Below are positions 30,218 to 41,160 of a stretch of 64,000 bases of DNA, piece by piece. Made by a program: the position numbers and the translations under genes. Location of the stretch: NCBI GenBank assembly GCA_963970005.1, contig CAXAMN010026428.1:570575-634574 (forward strand). Reading direction: 5' to 3'. The notes under the pieces were generated by a model that saw nothing but the letters and a program-made list of their open reading frames with translations, was not told the DNA's origin and did not search any database. Each line of letters opens with the position of its first letter. Position 1 is the stretch's first letter. The stretch comes from Durusdinium trenchii (taxonomy: Eukaryota; Sar; Dinophyceae; Suessiales; Symbiodiniaceae).

Positions 30218-31595
30218 GCGTGCCAATCGTAGAATATGAATGGTTAATGAGGTTAAATGGTACGTAGCTATCAACATATCAAGTTCTATCCAAAAGAGAA
30301 CTCCTGCACGAATTCAGCAGTTGTATGTTAGAGAAGCCAAGATGCCCTCAAAATCCTACGATGTGAAAGGCTAGGATGGTATGTTCATACAGCGGAAAAT
30401 ATGCATGCGCGACCAAGGTCTAGGTTCTGCTGGCTCAGGATTGCCTTTGCTAATTCCGCGGACCACCACACATCAGATTGACAAATCGCCACTGAATTGC
30501 TGAATTCACAAACACCAACATATATATGCGTCGATCGAAATTTGCATCGCTCGAAACTGCAAATCAAGCTCCCACAGATCACAGAGAACTGCGAATAAGA
30601 TCAAATAAGGACAGGCGATACTCTTGAAGACTTTGGAAAAGACTTCAACGAAATCACAAGCTACAGAAGATGCCAGGTGGGCCCTCCTGAGTGATTTGCA
30701 CAAGCCACCCCTCACGCCCATCACACAATTCACGCATTTTAATGAGTATTTCACCACCCAAGGCTGAGACGTTTGAATGTACTCAGAATGAGACGGAAGT
30801 CCCTTGCACTCGTGCTTTTGGCACGTTTGCACATGGCAAATCTATGCAAATCTCGTGCTTTCTCCGACACTTCTGAAACTCAACTCCTTGCACCTATGTG
30901 CCCCCTGCGGAAGGCCTTCTGTACTGCCATTCCGTTCAAAGCAACTCATTCCTAAATTCGAAGCAAGTCACATTTCTTCAAAGGAATATGTGAAGTGAAT
31001 ATGTTTTTGTTTTTCAAAGCGGAGAAGCAGGCGATTCTTCCCATCGCCTTTTTCGTGCGCTCGGAAGGGGTCGCCGGGGCGCTGACCGCCTTGCAGACAC
31101 GGTCACTGCGCTCTGAAAGCGTTAGACATCCGCAAACGGCGACAGCGCAAACGTCTTCAGAAAGACGCTTCGCTTTGCGAACGCCAGTCGCCAATCATAG
31201 GCCATCCGTTGATTTACAACAAACACATCAACTCTTTGTTTTCCTATGGTCTCTTCTAGACCTCTTTTCTGACAAATCAGCGTGAAGTCCATGGGATTTG
31301 ATCCGTTCCAGGACCAAATCCTGCGCAGTTGCGCCACCTTCTCAATGGGAGCACCTTGCAGAGCAGCCGTAAGGATAGAATCAATTCGAACCGCACCAGA
31401 TTTCTCTCTTTGTCATTCTCTTTTGCCTTTAGACCTCGATGTTTCCTTTTTCCAACTCCAAACTTATGTGCAAAGTGGGTGAAGTGCAGGCTCCAGACCG
31501 AGCAGGGTATCCAAAGCTTGCCTTGAGCCAAGATGATGCTGGAATGCTTTTCCTCTCTTCAATCCTTGTCCACTTGCTTGACATATGTACTGCAG
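30218..31595. other. No firm gene
   Basis: GC-richer patch at 31060-31200, with open frames on both strands (96 codons at 30995-31285 on +). Nothing decisive. Confidence 0.4.
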
Positions 31596-31639
31596 CAACC
31601 GTGGGAGAACAGCTTTGAGGATGATGGCAGCTGGGGGCG
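31596..31639 (+). CDS. Candidate short exon
   Basis: Acceptor TATGTACTGCAG|C, QPWENSFEDDGSWGR, donor GGCG|GTGAAA. Confidence 0.38.
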
Positions 31640-31815
31640 GTGAAATCTACGGTATCCGGCCCATCGACGACCAGGATCCCACGTCTGAAACAAATCATTC
31701 CAGAGTTGGTCAAAGCATCGCCAGGCATATCGAACCATCACCACTTTGCTTGGCATGCTCTTTACTCGCACAGACCTTAAAGAGATCGATTGAAAAGCAC
31801 ACTGCAACAACGGCT

Positions 31816-32058
31816 TTAAACGTACTTGCAGAACATCATTTGAATTTCCCTTGACGCTATCAGATTCTTGCGTGTAGACTCCTTTGCGCAAAATGAGTTT
31901 TTGATAAGCTTCTCGATGAGAACTTCTCCGTCTGAGGTTTGCCATTCCGCTGTGGCTTGAATCCACGGGCTTTTCGGAGCTTCGATGGGCCCACTTTGTT
32001 GACTCCACGGAAAAACATCGAGGAGAGCATCCAAAGGTGATTCCAAATTCGGGAGCAC
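31816..32058 (-). CDS. Possible minus-strand exon
   Basis: Minus-strand acceptor TTTTGCAG, VLPNLESPLDALLDVFPWSQ, EWQTSDGEVLIEKLIKNSF, donor near GTACGT. A 170-codon frame in another minus phase (31559-32071) overlaps. Confidence 0.3.
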   Translation of the reverse strand: MLPNLESPLDALLDVFPWSQQSGPIEAPKSPWIQATAEWQTSDGEVLIEKLIKNSFCAKESTRKNLIASREIQMMFCKYV

Positions 32059-32770
32059 ACTGCAAAAGCATTCCGAAGCAAAAGCATTAGCCACTGCTAA
32101 TAGGTTGGAGACCATCGCTAGTCGGGTGGAGGCCTTTGCCGGCAGGATGCTACACTTCTTCGCTGCTTTGCATTCCTCAGTCAGCCACTGCAAAACATGA
32201 TCGCCGAGAAGATGCGGTGGGGCCGACCCGATTTGAACATATTTGAACCATCGGCTTTGCTGCTTTTCCTTCTGTGATTGGAAAAAGTAGAAAAAGTATG
32301 ATCCAATCTTTAACTGTTTCGAGTTGTTTCAGATAACCTGTGGTGCAGCCCTTCTTAGTGAGACACCACATGGCGAGAAGAGGTGCAGGTGACTAGGAAT
32401 TCAGACAAGCAATGCGAACACGCAATGCACCCGGCAAAGCGTGCATTTGGTTCTTGTCCTCAAATCAAATTACCACTCTATTGTCTTCATTTGCAAGAGG
32501 GATCATGTTGGATCTAGAATCTAGAAGCATCACAAAGATGTGAATCAAACGAAGATTAGTTTCCCTCCTTCTCTCAATGAATGACCATGGCACGGGCTCG
32601 ATCCACGCGAGCAGCTCGATGGGCTGCCATTTTGTGGCTTCAGGCTGGGGGAGGCAAATGCTGATGACTTCGCACATTTGTGCTTCTTTGTGAGATCTGG
32701 AAGAATGCAAAGAAGGAGGTTTCAATCTTTTTTATCAACGAGTAATGCTTGGTTCTAAAACCATGTATAA

Positions 32771-32949
32771 TACTTGAGAATTCCTGTGTACAGTAACCCT
32801 CCATGTAAAGACATAGTTTATGTACAACTCTGCTTTTGGCTCAAGGTTCCAAAAGGCCGCTGCCGCTGCCCTGTCGCGGACACGACGGTCTTAACTGTGA
32901 ATTGTTTTTGGTTGTTGTTTGTGTTGGTGTTCCGTTTCAACGGTTCAAG
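32771..32949 (+). repeat. 5' LTR of element A
   Basis: Matches 57792-57970 base for base except at about four or five positions. Starts ACTTGA and ends TTCAAG, short inverted ends. At 179 bp it is a small LTR. Boundaries are good to about one base. Confidence 0.92.
32834..32845 (+). promoter_or_regulatory. 12-nt match to the dinoflagellate spliced-leader 3' end
   Basis: TTTTGGCTCAAG is identical to the last 12 bases of the conserved dinoflagellate spliced leader and is followed by GT, as the leader exon is in its own gene. The same word is in the 3' LTR (57855-57866). Confidence 0.65.
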
Positions 32950-32962
32950 TGGTTATCAACCG
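32950..32962 (+). other. Candidate primer binding site
   Basis: TGGTTATCAACCG directly follows the 5' LTR. It starts with TGG (pairs with tRNA CCA) and resembles the TGGTATCAGAG type used by many copia elements. Confidence 0.4.
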
Positions 32963-33020
32963 TATCGGCTTTTGATTGTTTTCCTGTTCTTGTTACAACA
33001 CAACAGCATCCTTCATTAGC

Positions 33021-34250
33021 ATGGTTGCGGGGTCCACAGAAAACCCGTGCATGTCACATCGGCCACGGTCGCCTTCCCGATCGCCTCCGCGTCGACCGTG
33101 GCGGCCTCCTGAGCCACCAGGCCCGCCGCCATCGCGGCGTCCGCCGACGCCGCCCGCTCCACCGCGGCGTGGCATTCGAGGCGACGCAGGGCCGCGATAA
33201 ATTGCCAATTCGGGAGGCGATCCGTCGGTTGTTCCTGTCGTTCACGCTGGCGGTCAAAGAAGGCCACTTGGAATTTCTAGGTATTGGGAGCCGAGTGCAA
33301 GTGAGGAGGATTCGGGTGAGGAGACGGACAAAGTTGAGATTGTTGCATTTACACGTGCAGTTGAACTGACTTCGTTGCAGGCAGAGCATCTTGTGCCGCG
33401 TTCAAGGCTCTGGAATCCGTACGTCTTTGATCCGTCGTCCGGCTACTCAAGTTCGGCAGCTCCGAAGGCAGTTCCGAGCCGAGCGACTTCGAGTGTTGTT
33501 GACACGCCTGCCGGTAATCGGCCTTACGACATCCTCAAGTATTACCGCCCGGCGCCTGGGGTCATTCTTCATCCGTGGTCGCGAGTTGACATTGTTTACA
33601 GAAAGGCCTTGACATTTCCATCTTCAGCCAAGTTTTACGTGTGGGCGAACGGTGTTTCGTTGAGGCAGGCAGCAGAAAGGCCGAATCACTTGGGTGCTGA
33701 TCCGGTGATTGCATTGGACTACCATCAGGTCCTTGACGTTGACCGGAGTGTCAATCCTCCGGATCGTGTGGATCACGTTGGTAATCTGCCTGCGGGCCAC
33801 GTTGCAGCAGTTCGTCGCTTGCGTCAGGAGATTGAAGAGTGGGGCTTGCATTGTCGGGTGAAGGTCATTGTTTTGTCGCACATTCACGACAGCGTGGTGA
33901 ACGAGAGGAATTTGATCACTGCGGTACAGCAGAGTTCATTGTCGGTTGATTGTGTGATTGTCACCCGTGAGAGAACGGGCCCAGGTGGAAAGTTTGAGGT
34001 GCTGAGATCGTTGACTCGGGGTCAATCTGTGATTTTGGACGACAACACTGAGGTGCTTCGAGAGTTCAGTGAAGCGAGCCTCATTGCAATTCAGATTCGC
34101 AAACCTCGAGTTGCAGCGATTTTAAAGGTGAAGAGCAAAGGCCTTGGAGCTTGTCGGCGCCTTGGCTGGTTGATCGATTGGTGCGATTCGTGCAGCACCA
34201 TTCGACCACTCGCGATTGAGATCGCATCAAAGCCGCACCTGGCCGGCTAA
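33021..34250 (+). pseudogene. Element A leader protein with HAD-like domain
   Basis: Starts MVAGSTENPC, then a Pro/Arg-rich stretch (33080-33190), an in-frame TAA at 33198, and on in the same frame through ANSGGDPSVVPVVHAGG to a stop at 34250. About 230 codons from the start a Rossmann-like domain shows the HAD order: ALDYHQVLD (motif I, second Asp replaced by His), VIVLSH (motif II Ser), GPGGK (motif III Lys), VILDDN (motif IV). The frame stays open past 34250 apart from that stop. HAD proteins are mostly phosphatases; the altered motif I leaves activity doubtful. Confidence 0.65.
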
Positions 34251-34369
34251 GCGCCGCAGGAGCATTGTTCGCTAGGCCAGTTCCCGAAAGAGCCTGTGCC
34301 AATTGTGCATTCGTGCCCGCCAAAAGAAAGAGTGGGTTGGGAGTGTTTGGATAGTTGGCCATTGAATCA

Positions 34370-36296
34370 TGTCAGAAGAACAGTCTTCATCGTTGAATGT
34401 CAGTTCAGATACTACTGTTGGTGATTTGGCAGTTGCTGTTAGGAGCAGGTCTCAGTCTTCTCACGAGATCTTTGAGTAGAGTCATCAAAAACCTGCCCAA
34501 AGGTGCTCAGTCCCAATCTCAAGCAGAAGGGTCATCAGTGGCTGAACCATCGATTCCGGCGCTCACTGACCTTCGGTCATTGCCTTCGTCAAGTGGGTTG
34601 CTCCAGAGATCGGTTGGTCCTTCTGGGTTCCAGGGTCCCGGAGAAGAAGATGAAGTCATGCCGAATCAATCAAGCTTGACTCAAGAATTGCACCTTCATG
34701 ACGCCCGGTCTTTCAAAACGGTCCAGGTGGCAAATGTTGGTGTTGACCACGCAGAGTTCGCTCGTATTGTAGCTGAACCACAGCGACTTATCGCAGAAGC
34801 AGACTCCAGGGCTTTGCACTTTGAAGGTGTTGCTCAACAAGTCTTCCAGGAAGCCACAGCTCATATCGGTTACCTGACATCCCTGGTCGAAGAACTCCGT
34901 GGTCAGAATGAAGTGCTCCAAGCAGGTCACAATGAGAAAGATGTCATGATCACCAGCTTGCATGAAGCGGTCCAAGATGTTAAGCAAACTCTTGAGAACC
35001 AGATCAAATTCAACCAATCCATGTTTGAGGGTCAGCTTCGCAAAGCGAAAGATGAGATCGACCGTTTGTCCGACCTCAACCAAAAGTCCCTCAACCTGTT
35101 AGGCCATAAAGATTAAGAAATCCAACGTCTTTGCCAAGAGTCTTCGTCTCGACAAGATCGCATCTCGTCGCTGGAGGCCCGACTGGCTGCTTCAAGCGCC
35201 GCGGTCATCCAGTCGCCTGAGCCTGCATTCGTCTCGAAGCCTGTGCCTGATGCATCTTCGCCCAAGGACACCGAAGGAGGCAACAGAGTGATGTTGGAGT
35301 CGATTATGGAAGCTGTTCAGTCACTATTCTAGAATGTCGACACTTGAATCGAGCCGAAATAGCACGGATCCAAGTCGTGAGCCTCGACCTTCGTTCGATC
35401 GTTTGCATGAAGCAGTTGTTCATTCATCCTCGCCTCCTGTAGGGCCTCCTCGCGGACTTCGTGTTGCCAAGGCTTTCCTGGGGGCCCGCCGGATCCCAAC
35501 GATCAGGGGGGTGAAGGGTCGGATGACGATGAAGAGGAGTTGATTTCAGAATCGCCCTTACATGCCTCAGAAAGAGAGATTGTTGATTCTAGAGCTTTGT
35601 GGCACACCAAACTGGAAGTAGTTCCACAGAGTGCTGCAGACTTTAGAGCTTGGAAGACAAACTTCTTTTTGATGCTTGGCCGCTTGGACATTTCGTCAAA
35701 TGAGTACCTTTCCAAGTGGGCTGCCATGGCCTTCGAGGTAGGTCATGAGAAGGAATTAATGCCAGAGTTCATCAGGCCTGCAGCTCCCAAGGTTTGATAG
35801 GTGGCTTGCGTCCGAGCTTCTCAAGAACGTGCGATCAAGCCCTGAGCTGTTGTTCAAAGTTCAAGGGTACGTTGAGCGTTGCACGCGTCAGTCCACAGTC
35901 CCTCGAGGTAGGATGATCTTGTATATGATTGCTCGACATTTCGATCTCGATCGTACTCGTGGTTATTCGTTGCTCACATCGCAAAGCATCTTTCAGGTAG
36001 AACTCAATGGTTTTTCGTCAAAAGATCTCCAGGAGTTTAGCGGTACAGTCATGAAGACTTTGAACTCCATTGACCCTGCCGACTGGCCGAATCAGAGAAT
36101 GTTAGGTGAATGGTTGTTCCATCGGTTGAGGAATGTCCGGAAGCTTGAAAGGACCATCGATGAGATCAAACGCTCCGCATACAGCTCGGAACTTCGCGAT
36201 TTCGACGTCCTTTGGGGAAGATTGCAGGGGCATCTCGTTGAAGAAAGGGAAGACACCAATGCCAGGTCCATTGAGCTTTCGTTGAAACCAAAGTAA
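34370..36296 (+). pseudogene. Element A Gag: coiled coil plus capsid-like region
   Basis: ATG at 34370 (MSEEQSSSLNVSSDTT), with a stop at about 34476. A long helical region follows at 34700-35260 (EELRGQNEVLQAGH, LENQIKFNQSMFEGQLRKAK), interrupted by a TAA at 35114. The conserved block DFRAWKTNFFLMLGRLDIS, NEYLSKWAAMAFEVG, FKVQGYVERCTRQSTVPRG, MIARHFDLDRTRGYSLLTSQ, DWPNQRMLGEWLFHRLRNV, EREDTNARSIE runs to 36296. At least four frameshifts or stops. The block matches the Gag type I associate with dinoflagellate copia elements. Confidence 0.75.
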
Positions 36297-36424
36297 TGGA
36301 AGAAAGATCCCAAGGAGAAGCCGAATCCTCTTGCAAACCCTGCAAAGGCTGCCACGGTTCCGCCACCACCTCCTAAGGAGACTTCGGCGGCTCCCGCTGA
36401 TCCTTCGTCGCCAAAGGTGATAAA

Positions 36425-36660
36425 GGCAAGGGTGAGAAGGGAAAAGGTAAAGGCAAAGGCTTGAGCAAGGAAGACAAAGCGAAAACGCCTTGTGTGTTCT
36501 TCCAGATGCCTTCCGGCTGTGTGCGCGGCAGTTCATGCGCGTACCTGCGTGAGAAGGTCAAGCCTGACGCCAAAGCCGAAGCAACGGCCAAGCCAAAGGC
36601 CCAGCCAAAGCCGAAAGCCAAGGCATTGTGCTGTCGCAATTGTTGCTGCCCTCTCATCGA
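36425..36660 (+). pseudogene. Element A CCCH-type finger and Lys-rich linker
   Basis: CVFFQMPSGCVRGSSCAYLR has the C-x8-C-x5-C-x3-H spacing of a CCCH finger, but the last ligand is Arg (codon CGT, one base from CAT). A Lys/Ala/Pro-rich tail follows. Such fingers bind RNA; here it stands where a zinc knuckle would be in Gag. Confidence 0.65.
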
Positions 36661-37075
36661 TGGCCATGCCCGTTGAAGGCCGTTTAGAGTTTGCTGCAGA
36701 CACAGGTGCTGGTCTTGTCTCTCCGCAGAGTTTAGAAAGGCAGGGAGTGTCTCCAGAGGTGTTCAGCCAGTTCCAGCTTCCTTCGCATAAGAGCCTGAGG
36801 TTTTCAACAGGTGGAGGAAAGAGAGATTCGAGCGATGCAATCGGTCAATCACTTTGCGCTTGACTCATGCCCGTTTGTTTGTTCTGTTGGTCTTGATGTC
36901 AGCAATGGTATGGGGTTTTTGTGGTTGCCCAATCAACTCCCATGCTATATAAAAGACTGCAATCAGTTCCAGTTCCAAACGGATGAGAGCAATTTGATTA
37001 GAGCATCAAGGGTTGAGCAGTATGTCCCATATTTTCTAGATCTTTTGATTTCATTCCAGGCGTACCAGGTGAGGT
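36661..37075 (+). pseudogene. Element A aspartic protease
   Basis: RLEFAADTGAGLVSPQSLE carries the D-T-G-A active site of retropepsins. KSLRFSTGGGKRDS and, after a frame change, HFALDSCPFVCSVGLDV and FLWLPNQLPCYIKDCN follow as in related elements. Confidence 0.7.
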
Positions 37076-37099
37076 TGATCCGGTTGAAGCAGAACCCGG

Positions 37100-38023
37100 G
37101 GTCCGGTCTCTGAAGGTGCAGTTTCGAATTCAGTCGCAGACGACATTCGTGGCGTTGCTCCAGGAGAAGCTTTGCCAAAAGTCCCTGAATCTGAGAAGTT
37201 CGTGCGTGAAAGGGAACTTGCATTGTCCACCAAGCATTGCGTGACGCATTTCCCTAAGTCCGCACTTTGCGATGTTTGCAATCGTGCTAGGCTGTACTCG
37301 AAACGCATCAGATCCCATCGTAGAGCAGATGAAGAAAGTCACTCCCTGTTCCTGAAGCGTTCGGCCAGCAAATTGCATGTGATCATATGATCGTGTCAAA
37401 ATCTTGTTCCAAGCATACCCCCTGACAACAAAAGATACTGATTCGGTCAAGGAAGCCCTGAACCATTTTGTGGGTATAAAGGCCAGGAACCCTCGAACCA
37501 TTTGTAAGTCAGACTGTGCAAAGGAACTTCTGAAGGCCATTCGTTCACTTGGCTGGCTTTCGGACGCGTCATTGCCAAGGAGATGGCCTCACAACAGTGT
37601 ACTTGAAAGACAAATCAGGTCCTTTGAAGAGTCTTGCAGAAGCATGCACTTGCAAGCAGGATTCGCTGTGTTCCCAAAGCTTTGGACCCTGACATGTCAG
37701 TACACAGCCGTTTCCATGAGCATTGGGCATTGGTCAAAGGCCTTTGGTTCTGAGTTCAAAGGTGCAGACTACATTTTGGGTCAGTTGGTTTTCTATAGAA
37801 CGAAGTTTCAAGAGAAGTCAAAACTCGCCCCCAATTCTTCGCCAGCCCTAATGGGAGGTTGGAAGCTTGAGTTTGGGCGTCGGTATAAAGGTGTTTTGAG
37901 ACTTGTAGATTACAATTCCTTGAAGCAAGGTCATGTTTCCATTGTGGTCGCCCCGGATCAAGAGGTGTATGTTCTTGATGAGCGTGTGTTTCCTTTGAGA
38001 GATCTTGCAGAGAAGGCATTGAA
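37100..38023 (+). pseudogene. Element A integrase, N-terminal and core parts
   Basis: The zinc-binding segment reads TKHCVTHFPKSALCDVCNRA (H...H...CxxC). After a frameshift CDHMIVSK is followed almost at once by LFQAYPLTTKDTDSVKEAL, so about 15-25 residues around the first catalytic Asp seem deleted. The second Asp (CKSDCAKELL) and Glu (NSVLERQIRSFEE) are present. The frame runs through GVLRLVDYNSLKQGHVS and ERVFPLRDLAEKALN to the B insertion point, and resumes at 45808. Confidence 0.75.
38017..38023 (+). repeat. Left target duplication of B (CATTGAA)
   Basis: CATTGAA here and at 45808-45814. Removing the DNA between joins GCA TTG AA to T GAC TTC, restoring EKALNDFSDPDVRQL in frame. Confidence 0.6.
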
Positions 38024-39342
38024 CGTTGACAGTGACCCCCTGTTTGTCAATAACCCTTGGGCCAAAGGAGAGAAGAAAGAAGCGCGGGAGAACCGTTCCA
38101 AGCAGCTCTCGGAAACGCCTCCGGCTAGACTTCAAAAGAGCAAGTCGATCGATGAGCGTGAAGCTTCTTTCCGTTCAGGTCGCTCAAGAGGGAGACATCA
38201 CAAGCACAGAGAATCTTCTTCTAGTTCATCTTCTGCTCGGTCCTCCTCCGACAGTGACAGCGAAGACCGAAGAAAGAAGAAGAAGAAGAAGAAGAAGAAA
38301 CGCAAGAAACATGGAAAGCCACCTGATCACAGTGAAGATGCCTACTTTCGATGGTGTTCAGAAACACTACAAGGAGTACCGACGAGCAGTAGAGCGCTAT
38401 GCCAAGTTAGTGGGGAAGACTGGCACTGGTCTTGCACTTCAACTCAACCTCACCGGAGAGGCCTTGCAGATGACAAAGAATCTCAGTGCCAAAAGATTGA
38501 AAGACAAAGGCGGGGTCGCTTTGCTTCTTGATGCTCTAGATGATGAATACCTCGGATTGCAAGAAGACCGGTTAGATGAGGTGGCTGAAGAATTCGCGAC
38601 GTGTCGGAAAGCCCATGGAGAAAGCATGAGCCGGTTCATTCGAAGACTTGAGGAAGCCAGGCGAGAGCTTGAAGATGAAGATGAAGAGATGTTCGTCTCA
38701 GAGAAGTTCTTTGCTTGGATGCTTCTCCGTCGTGCTGGATTGACTGTCGAGGAGAAGAGCAGAGTGCGTTCAGCTATCCACTGCTCTGAAGATCCTCGCG
38801 ACATCGCCTACGCTCTGAAGCGCTTGTTCCCTCGCCAGAAAGTTGGACTGCAGTCAGTGTACGCTCGACATGGGGCAGTCAACCAAGGCAACGGCTATGC
38901 GCGCCAAGCTTTGCTTGCCTCCTTCCCTGAAGAAGAGGAGAATGATTCTGAGGAATCACAACCTAGTTTTGATGACCCTATGACTGATGATGACGAAGAG
39001 GATGAGTCGGCAGCTCCTGATGATCTGATTGCGGCAATGCAGGTTGTACGGGCAGCTGAACGTCAAGGGGTTGATGTCTATGCAGCCTACAGAACGGCCA
39101 AGTCCCAGCAGAAGAAAAAGTCCAAGTCTCGGGGATTCTTCAAGAGAACCTTCAAACATCCCCAAGGACAGTCGCCTAAGGATCGACAAAAGGAGCTGGA
39201 TCAAGCCAAAGCTGCTAGCGCACGTCGAGCTTGTGGAGCCGCTGGCCATTGGAAGCGTGGTCCAGTTTGCCCAAAGTACCAGGAGATTATGGCTAGAACT
39301 AAGGTGCACGCAGCCAATGTGGTGCAAACACCAACTGACTGA
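38024..39342 (+). pseudogene. Element B Gag
   Basis: N-terminal segment DPLFVNNPWAKGEKKEAREN, an SR- and Ser-rich stretch, then a run of Lys codons (38277-38305) where the frame slips. The second frame holds the Gag core: MPTFDGVQKHYKEYRRAVER, GGVALLLDALDDEYLGLQED, FATCRKAHGESMSRFIRRLE, FVSEKFFAWMLLRRAGLTVE. At the C-terminus a zinc knuckle ACGAAGHWKRGPVCP lacks its first Cys (Arg instead). The frame ends at 39342. Confidence 0.8.
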
Positions 39343-39387
39343 CCACACCTGGTTGACCTATGCCTTGAACGAATCCACTTCGTTCCT

Positions 39388-39729
39388 GTGTCAAGAAGCA
39401 CTGGGCATCATGGACAGCGGTTGTCAGAAAACAGTCATGGGCCTTTTCCTTTCAGATGCTGGGAAGAATCACTTCTGGAACAGGGGTTGTTGCAGGAACC
39501 GATCGCCCGGTTAGATGCGGATGATGTTTTTCAATTTGGAAATCATGGACAGCTGAAAGCCTTGTTTGCAGCTGATGTCCCAGTGACGGTGTATGGTGTC
39601 AATGCTCACCTGCAGGTGTGTGTCGTTGCAGGCCACACGCCTCTTTTGCTGAGCCGCGCCACCTTGAGTCGCCTCGGCTTGTGCATTGATTTTAGCAAGA
39701 ACACCGTCAGCTCACAAATTTGCAGCTGA
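39388..39729 (+). pseudogene. Element B aspartic protease
   Basis: EALGIMDSGCQKTVMG gives the D-S-G active site. After a frameshift near 39450 the domain continues: VFQFGNHGQLKALFAADVPV, HLQVCVVAGHTPLLLSRATL, LGLCIDFSKNTVSS. This is the usual order for such proteases. Confidence 0.72.
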
Positions 39730-40373
39730 CTGATCAGCCAGTGCTCGAAGTAGGAGGACATCTTGTCCTTGATCTTTTGGATGGCGCTCACCAATCGTCC
39801 TGCCACGCGTATAAGGGCCGAGGGGATCGTATGGGAACTTTGTTCACTGGGTTGAGCGCTAGGAATGTGATTGATGTTGGTTCGGAGGGTGCTCAAAGAC
39901 CTGAGGGAAGAGCGGACCAGTGGTTTCAAATGGGACATATGATCATCCGTATACATCAACAACCGCGCAAACACCTGTTCCTCCCACATGAGGTGCAGGA
40001 CTTGCCGCGTCCCTTGGAGAGCTTGCTCCCTCAGCGCTTGACCTTGGTTCAACATGACGGGATTCACGAAGTGACCCCCCGTCAGGATGATTGGCAAGCC
40101 CACTTTGATCCTGTTTTCGTGGATCGTGAGTGGATTGGTTGTACTGTCTTTCATCAGCAGCCGCACAGGAGGCACAAGAGTCAGGATGTTTCTCTGTTAC
40201 AGGACCTTTTTGATCTTGAGCTCTCAGACAACTTGCCGGCGTGGTCGATACTGAAAAGAGCTCAGTTGTGGCCACCGCCTCCAGGAACAGAGTCACGAGT
40301 TTCCTCCTTAGTTGTGGAACCTAGCATCGCTCCAGCCTTAGCGGGACTCTTAGTGAACCAGCCTCAACCTTAG
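39730..40373 (+). pseudogene. Element B linker domain
   Basis: Open frame QLTDQPVLEVGGHLVLDLLD, MGHMIIRIHQQPRKHLFLPH, WQAHFDPVFVDREWIGCTVF, ending at 40373. It follows the protease directly. Function unknown; I believe similar segments occur between protease and integrase in related elements. Confidence 0.5.
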
Positions 40374-40496
40374 ATCCTAGAGGTCAGAGTCTCAGCGGCA
40401 CCCTCCTCAGTGAACAATCAGCATGGGTCACCAACGACATGATGGTCGCAAGACACGAAACGGAGAGACGGAATTGGGGGCGCCGCACGGAAGTCA

Positions 40497-41160
40497 TTGA
40501 TGCGCATGATACAAACTTCCTGTTTTCTTTCTTCATTTGCTCTTCGCATGGGGTTGAATGAGTCTGGTGAGTTGTTTTGTGCGTTTTATGATTGGACACA
40601 AGCGCAACCTCAGAACACTTCTCCTTGGAAAGGGGAGACTTGGAGTTGGCTAGTGGGCACTGGCAAGAGGAAATTGTTTTGCACGGTATTGAAGCATTCG
40701 CTGCTCAAAGTAAATCCCCCTTTTTCCCTCATGGCATCCAAGCTGATGAAGACATGTCAAGAGTGCTGGAGCGGAGACCTTCCTCCGTATCAGCACTGTC
40801 GTTCTCACGGCACCCCGACTACAAAGGAACCCCTCATTGAAGACTTGATGAAGACGCAGCCCGCAGGTCTGGATGTCTCTCGCGAGTCCCTGAACAAGCG
40901 GACTGTGAAAAAACTGCGGTACCTACATCGTTTGCATCATTTACATGTAGCGCACAGCAAGTGTCCAGTCACACGCCTGACGCAGATGCGCCTGAAGGAC
41001 CTGACTACCATGTGCCATCTTCATGGCATTACCACGGGGAACAAGCCGAAATGCGGAGAGCTTCAAGTTCAATTGAGGGAACACTGGGATGCGCAATGTC
41101 ATTTGGCTCTTCAGACCCAAACGCCAGGATCGAAGACAATTCCTCCGGAACCCAATGACC
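40497..41160 (+). pseudogene. Element B SAP-like segment
   Basis: The frame includes LNKRTVKKLRYLHRLHHLH and MRLKDLTTMCHLHGITTGNK followed by CGELQVQLREHW. The pattern of Leu-Lys...Leu...Gly-x-x-Thr-Gly-x-Lys...Leu...Leu matches a SAP motif, a helix-turn-helix DNA-binding module. Flanking codons are scrambled by frameshifts. Confidence 0.45.

Noticed and set aside
31522-31537. CTTGGCTCAAG on the minus strand as a spliced-leader relic
   Set aside because: Eleven bases with one mismatch to the 12-base end and no clear gene start downstream; close to chance over 128 kb of strand.
38024-38305. Native fusion of A's integrase to B's Gag
   Set aside because: A's integrase tail is found after B at a CATTGAA copy and rejoins in frame when B is removed.
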